DNA of 64,000 nucleotides from Metapseudomonas otitidis (GTDB lineage: Bacteria > Pseudomonadota > Gammaproteobacteria > Pseudomonadales > Pseudomonadaceae). The notes under the pieces were generated by a model. It worked only from the letters and a program-made list of their open reading frames with translations. It was not told the origin of the DNA and did not search any database. The stretch spans positions 1 to 64,000 of the forward strand of contig NZ_FOJP01000002.1 of NCBI RefSeq assembly GCF_900111835.1, in the 5' to 3' direction. Below, piece after piece: positions 61,567 through 64,000 of the stretch (the stretch's first letter is position 1; every line of letters begins with the position of its first letter). The position numbers and the translations under genes are program-made.

Positions 61567-62073
61567 TTAGTACTGAGCCTTTACAAACGCTTCAATAGGC
61601 TTTTGTAGAAGGTCTTGTGGGTGATCGCCACCGAATGTTGCCCACTTGCTTTTGCCGACAATTACGGTGGAGGCAAGAGGTGCCTGTCCCTCTTGTTCGT
61701 AAATTGAGAGTTTTACTTGGATCTTATCGGGAATGCCCGACCACTCAGTTGCGCGATCTTCCCAGTGAAGAATCTCTGGTACGACGAAGTACCCAGAGTG
61801 GCCTTGCTGTCGCAGACAGTTGAGTTCTCGGCAGGACTCTATAATCGCAACCTGATTTGAGTAAAGAGAAAATGCATTGCGAACGGCCGCAGCGGTCATC
61901 TCTCCCGATGCTTGATAGGTTGTCGATTCATAGCGCCCGTCATTGGGCGTTGCGATAGTCACTGCTGCAGTGCGGTCCAGCTTTCCTGGGTTAATGGATA
62001 CATCTGTCTGTGCGTACTTCGCAGTGCATCCGCTGGCTAGAATCGAAGCCGCTATTACTAATATCTTTTGCAC
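61567..62073 (-). CDS. DUF4823 lipoprotein
   Basis: 168 aa. Lipoprotein signal with lipobox ILASGC (Cys16). TPNDGRYESTTYQASGEMTAAAVRNAF and the SCRELNCLRQQG region fit DUF4823. Function unknown; family members are usually chromosomal lipoproteins, so it is odd cargo for an island. Its codons are richer in A/T than those of the flanking core genes. Confidence 0.75.
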   Translation of the reverse strand: MQKILVIAASILASGCTAKYAQTDVSINPGKLDRTAAVTIATPNDGRYESTTYQASGEMTAAAVRNAFSLYSNQVAIIESCRELNCLRQQGHSGYFVVPEILHWEDRATEWSGIPDKIQVKLSIYEQEGQAPLASTVIVGKSKWATFGGDHPQDLLQKPIEAFVKAQY

Positions 62074-62283
62074 GTGGCCTCCGCTGTACTTCCATTTTTG
62101 ACTTGTCCCTGCTGTATGGGTCGCGATTGGCAGTAGGGGAAGAGAAGGCTACTAATGTGCCACCATGCTGTCTATGTCCTTGATGTGTAAATGACTGCCG
62201 GGACGCTGCCGAGAGACTTAGCGCTGAGTAGGCGTCAGAGGATTGGCCACAGGGACAAGGCAAGTGGGTTTGCACCCACTCGC

Positions 62284-63042
62284 TCATGCTGCTGCGTATG
62301 CCTTCTTCATGGTCAGCTTGCCGTCACGGTAGAGCTGGACGATCAGCTTCTTGCCCTCGGGAGTCGGCAGGATTTCGTAGACCGGGCGGGTCGGATGGGC
62401 GATCAGCTTCTCGGTGAACAACACGTTCCGGTACTTGGCGTACACGCGGTACTTGCCAGCGCCGACGGTGCGGTACAGGTAGCCCAGGTCAGCCAGATCA
62501 CCCTTGATGGCCATCGTGTTGACGCCTTCCAGGGTGCGCACGAAGGTGGCCAGGGACTCCTGACGCAGCGCCACGCAGTTGTCGAAGACGACAGCCTTCG
62601 GTGCCATCTCCTTGTTCTCCAGGGCGAGGCGGTCGCGCTCTGCCTTCAGTACCTTGGCCTGGGCGATGACCTTCTCCATGTAGGTGAGCGGGTCGTCGAG
62701 CACTGCCTCGGCGGCGGACGCATGGACGGCCACGCCCTCGGTGGCCAGCCGGTCGTAGGAGCGGATGACTTCGAGGTGGAACTTCGGGCTGATCCACATG
62801 GCGTAGGCGTAGGCCAGCTCCTTCACCACGAAGGTGCCGCCGTTGCGCCCGAGCCTGGTTTGCAAAGGGTACGAATCCGTACCTTTTCTCAGCTCATCAA
62901 TCAGGTCGCCAGCTTGGCGCTCTCACAGCGCTGGCTTATGGCGCGGTTCAGCGCCGGCAGCCTTGTGCAGATCGTTCAGGCAGTAACGGCCCTCGGCGTC
63001 CTGCTTGATGGCCACGCCGCATACAGTCAGTTGCTTGCTCAT
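62284..63042 (-). pseudogene. KilA-N domain phage antirepressor, interrupted by in-frame TGA
   Basis: Reading on the minus strand from ATG 63042 (with GGAGGA 6 nt upstream) gives 39 residues starting MSKQLTVCGVAIKQDAEGRY and ending EPRHKPAL, then TGA at 62925-62923. The same frame then continues without a further stop as ERQAGDLIDELRKG, the KilA-N core (RNGGTFVVKELAYAYAMWIS) and a C-terminal region to 62284, 252 residues in all. At the stop position KilA-N proteins have Trp, so TGG to TGA is likely. A TTG at 62865 could start a 193-aa product lacking the N-terminal part of the domain. Confidence 0.85.
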
Positions 63043-63095
63043 GTTCTGTCCTCCAGAAAAGACGAAGCCCGCTCAGAGGCGGGCTATGGGTGTTC
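63043..63095 (-). repeat. 53-bp direct repeat, copy 1
   Basis: Identical over 53 bp to 63644-63696. On the minus strand it contains a terminator-like hairpin (AGCCCGC/GCGGGCT) then the ribosome-binding site GGAGGACAGAAC followed directly by ATG of the KilA-N gene. It is thus an intergenic module between two antirepressor genes. Confidence 0.95.
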
Positions 63096-63112
63096 GCTAG
63101 AAGTGAGGGGAT

Positions 63113-63643
63113 TTACTGGCCGATCAGTGCCTTCAGGTTCTCGGCGGTCTCCTTGGCAGCCTGGGCTTCTGCGAGCGCATGATCAGCTTGTACAGACCGG
63201 ACTCATTGAGTACCAAGAGCCGTGCAGTACGGCCCTGGAAGAGAACGTGGTTAGGGCGCGCTCTCTTCTCCAGAGACATCCGCTCATCCTCGCTGAGGTG
63301 ACGGAACGAACCCCTGTCTGAATCTGTTTCAGAATGACTTCATCATCGGCCATCTTTGGGTGGCCCCAGGTGCCGCCGTTGTTACCACGCTTGGCTTCCA
63401 CCAAAGCTGTGGATTCCACAGTTTTGGAAAGGGCGTCGATGTACTCCACCGTCTCAGGGGAGCGCGGCCCGGCAAACCTAGATTCAACCTAACTTTGCGG
63501 GAGTCTTTGATTTGCCTGGTGGCATCCGTGACGTTCTGGATACCGAGGACGTTGCACACATCCTTTGCCAGGAACCACGGCTCACCGTTCAGATCGACGA
63601 CGCGGATGCCCTTGGCCTCGACGCTGCCGTCGTGGAAGAAGAA
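63113..63643 (-). pseudogene. Mosaic of Bro-N and KilA-N antirepressor fragments
   Basis: Successive minus-strand segments in different frames encode: (1) a Bro-N N-terminal half, GIRVVDLNGEPWFLAKDVCN through LNLGLPGRAP (about 63643-63458); (2) a KilA-N piece, SPETVEYIDALSKT through GGTWGHPKMA (about 63460-63350); (3) a Bro-N middle, LSEDERMSLEKR through LNESGLYKLIMRSQKP (about 63325-63183); (4) a C-terminus, ALAEAQAAKETAENLKALIG (about 63180-63113). No intact gene remains and segment 1 has no start codon after its ribosome-binding site. This looks like recombination among related antirepressor genes followed by decay. Confidence 0.75.
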
Positions 63644-63696
63644 GTTCTGTCCTCCAGAAAAGACGAAGCCCGCTCAGAGGCGGGCTATGGGTGTTC
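63644..63696 (-). repeat. 53-bp direct repeat, copy 2
   Basis: Identical to copy 1 (63043-63095), 601 bp away. Here the ribosome-binding site is followed by TTC, inside a Bro-N reading frame, and not by ATG. The copy seems to mark a recombination junction. Confidence 0.95.
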
Positions 63697-64000
63697 TCTG
63701 GTAGCTGACCAGTTGAATCGCCGGGTCAGGTCTGGAGGCTCGTTGGTTATCCCTTGCCTGGTAAGTGATAAGGCTCCCAGAAGCAGCCTTATCCCTACTC
63801 GGATCAGTGATAGCCATACCAGCAGCAGCCTTTACCCTTAACCTGAGTAAGGGTTACACCAGCGATCAAAATGCGGGAAAATCCCGCCTTTTAGACATCC
63901 ACCAGTCCCACCATGGCTCAACTCTGAGCCATCCGCGAAAAAATAACCCCCAGCACCAAGCCGATAAGTCGGCCTCCTGGCTCTCCAGGAGAAGGGTGAT
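63697..64000. other. Island DNA without recognisable gene
   Basis: 304 bp with stops in all long frames. Imperfect repeats occur: AGCAGCCTTATCCCTACTCGG-like and AGCAGCCTTTACCC copies and ATCAGTGATA/AAGTGATAAGG. They may be remnants of a regulatory or origin-like region. A small hairpin terminator lies at 63873. Confidence 0.4.
63873..63892 (+). terminator. Small hairpin terminator candidate
   Basis: GCGGGA / TCCCGC with an AAA(A) loop, followed by CCTTTT. No gene upstream is recognised, so its role is unclear. Confidence 0.5.

Larger units (their letters stand above)
60011..64000 (+). mobile_element. Genomic island / decayed prophage integrated at the 3' side of ffs (left part)
   Basis: Directly after ffs the G+C content falls and gene content changes to a tyrosine integrase, an orphan lipoprotein and fragments of phage antirepressor genes, with duplicated 53-bp modules. 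The normal downstream gene dnaX is missing, consistent with insertion beside the RNA gene. The right end and the second att copy are outside the window, so exact borders are unknown. Confidence 0.8.

Noticed and set aside
62263-62280. Hairpin AGTGGGT/ACCCACT near the end of the KilA-N gene
   Set aside because: It is short and lacks a T-run on either strand, so it is not called a terminator.
62191-63321. Plus-strand open frame of about 376 codons in the island
   Set aside because: It runs antisense through the KilA-N gene and the mosaic; the minus-strand reading has recognisable domains and the plus-strand one does not.
63697-64000. Imperfect repeats considered as a CRISPR array or iterons
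   Set aside because: The repeats are few, of unequal length and not regularly spaced; no cas or rep gene is near.

Overview
The window is high-G+C chromosomal DNA of a Pseudomonas in the broad sense. Several blocks keep a gene order that I remember from P. aeruginosa: norR(fhpR)-hmp(fhp)-ppyR-nnrS, two PepSY genes followed by the bqsRS(carRS) two-component system, and guaD-xdhC-xdhB-xdhA-alkB2-gntR-smc-zipA-ligA. The species is not P. aeruginosa itself, because these blocks are separated by other genes. Synteny statements are from memory; everything else is read from the sequence.

Layout. Positions 1-267 are the end of an rRNA operon: 23S-5S spacer, 5S rRNA and terminator. Positions 430-5271 hold queD and a nitric-oxide detoxification locus, with the sigma54 activator NorR divergent from flavohemoglobin, PpyR and NnrS; three GT-N7-AC NorR sites and a -24/-12 promoter lie between them. 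Positions 5282-7530 hold a DUF5329 protein, an alpha/beta hydrolase and a patatin-like phospholipase, all on the minus strand. Positions 7658-10338 are an overlapping operon of two PepSY proteins and a two-component system related to the Fe(II)/Ca sensor BqsRS. Positions 10404-24581 are mostly housekeeping and metabolic genes: nicotinamide riboside uptake (pnuC and a NadR-like kinase), a chemoreceptor, uppP, hydrolases, an MFS transporter, azoR, ybiT, and an SbtA-type bicarbonate permease with a divergent CbbR/CysB-like regulator.

Positions 24743-36004 hold a Cache-GGDEF diguanylate cyclase, a heme-type TonB receptor with its ECF sigma/FecR pair and a Fur box, a four-gene overlapping operon for lipid-linked sugar modification (GT39, GT2, GtrA flippase, ChbG deacetylase), and a BdlA-like PAS-PAS chemoreceptor. 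Positions 36123-42183 hold a parvulin, a PilT/PilU-type ATPase, a solute-binding protein, a hydrolase, a crotonase and the helicase gene deaD with a long structured leader. Positions 42201-50728 are purine catabolism (guanine deaminase, xanthine dehydrogenase) plus alkane hydroxylase AlkB2 and a GntR regulator. A 45-codon ORF with a strong Shine-Dalgarno sits between xdhB and xdhC, and several palindromes occupy the intergenic regions. Positions 50753-58035 are the chromosome-maintenance genes smc, zipA, ligA and an HU-family gene, followed by another chemoreceptor.

At 59901-60010 lies the 4.5S SRP RNA gene (ffs). A tyrosine recombinase begins 76 bp after it, where pseudomonads normally carry dnaX. 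From there to 64000 the DNA has lower G+C and is a genomic island or decayed prophage integrated at ffs. It holds the integrase, a DUF4823 lipoprotein, a KilA-N antirepressor gene interrupted by an in-frame TGA, a scrambled mosaic of Bro-N and KilA-N fragments, and two identical 53-bp repeats that each carry a terminator plus ribosome-binding-site module. The far end of the island is outside the window.
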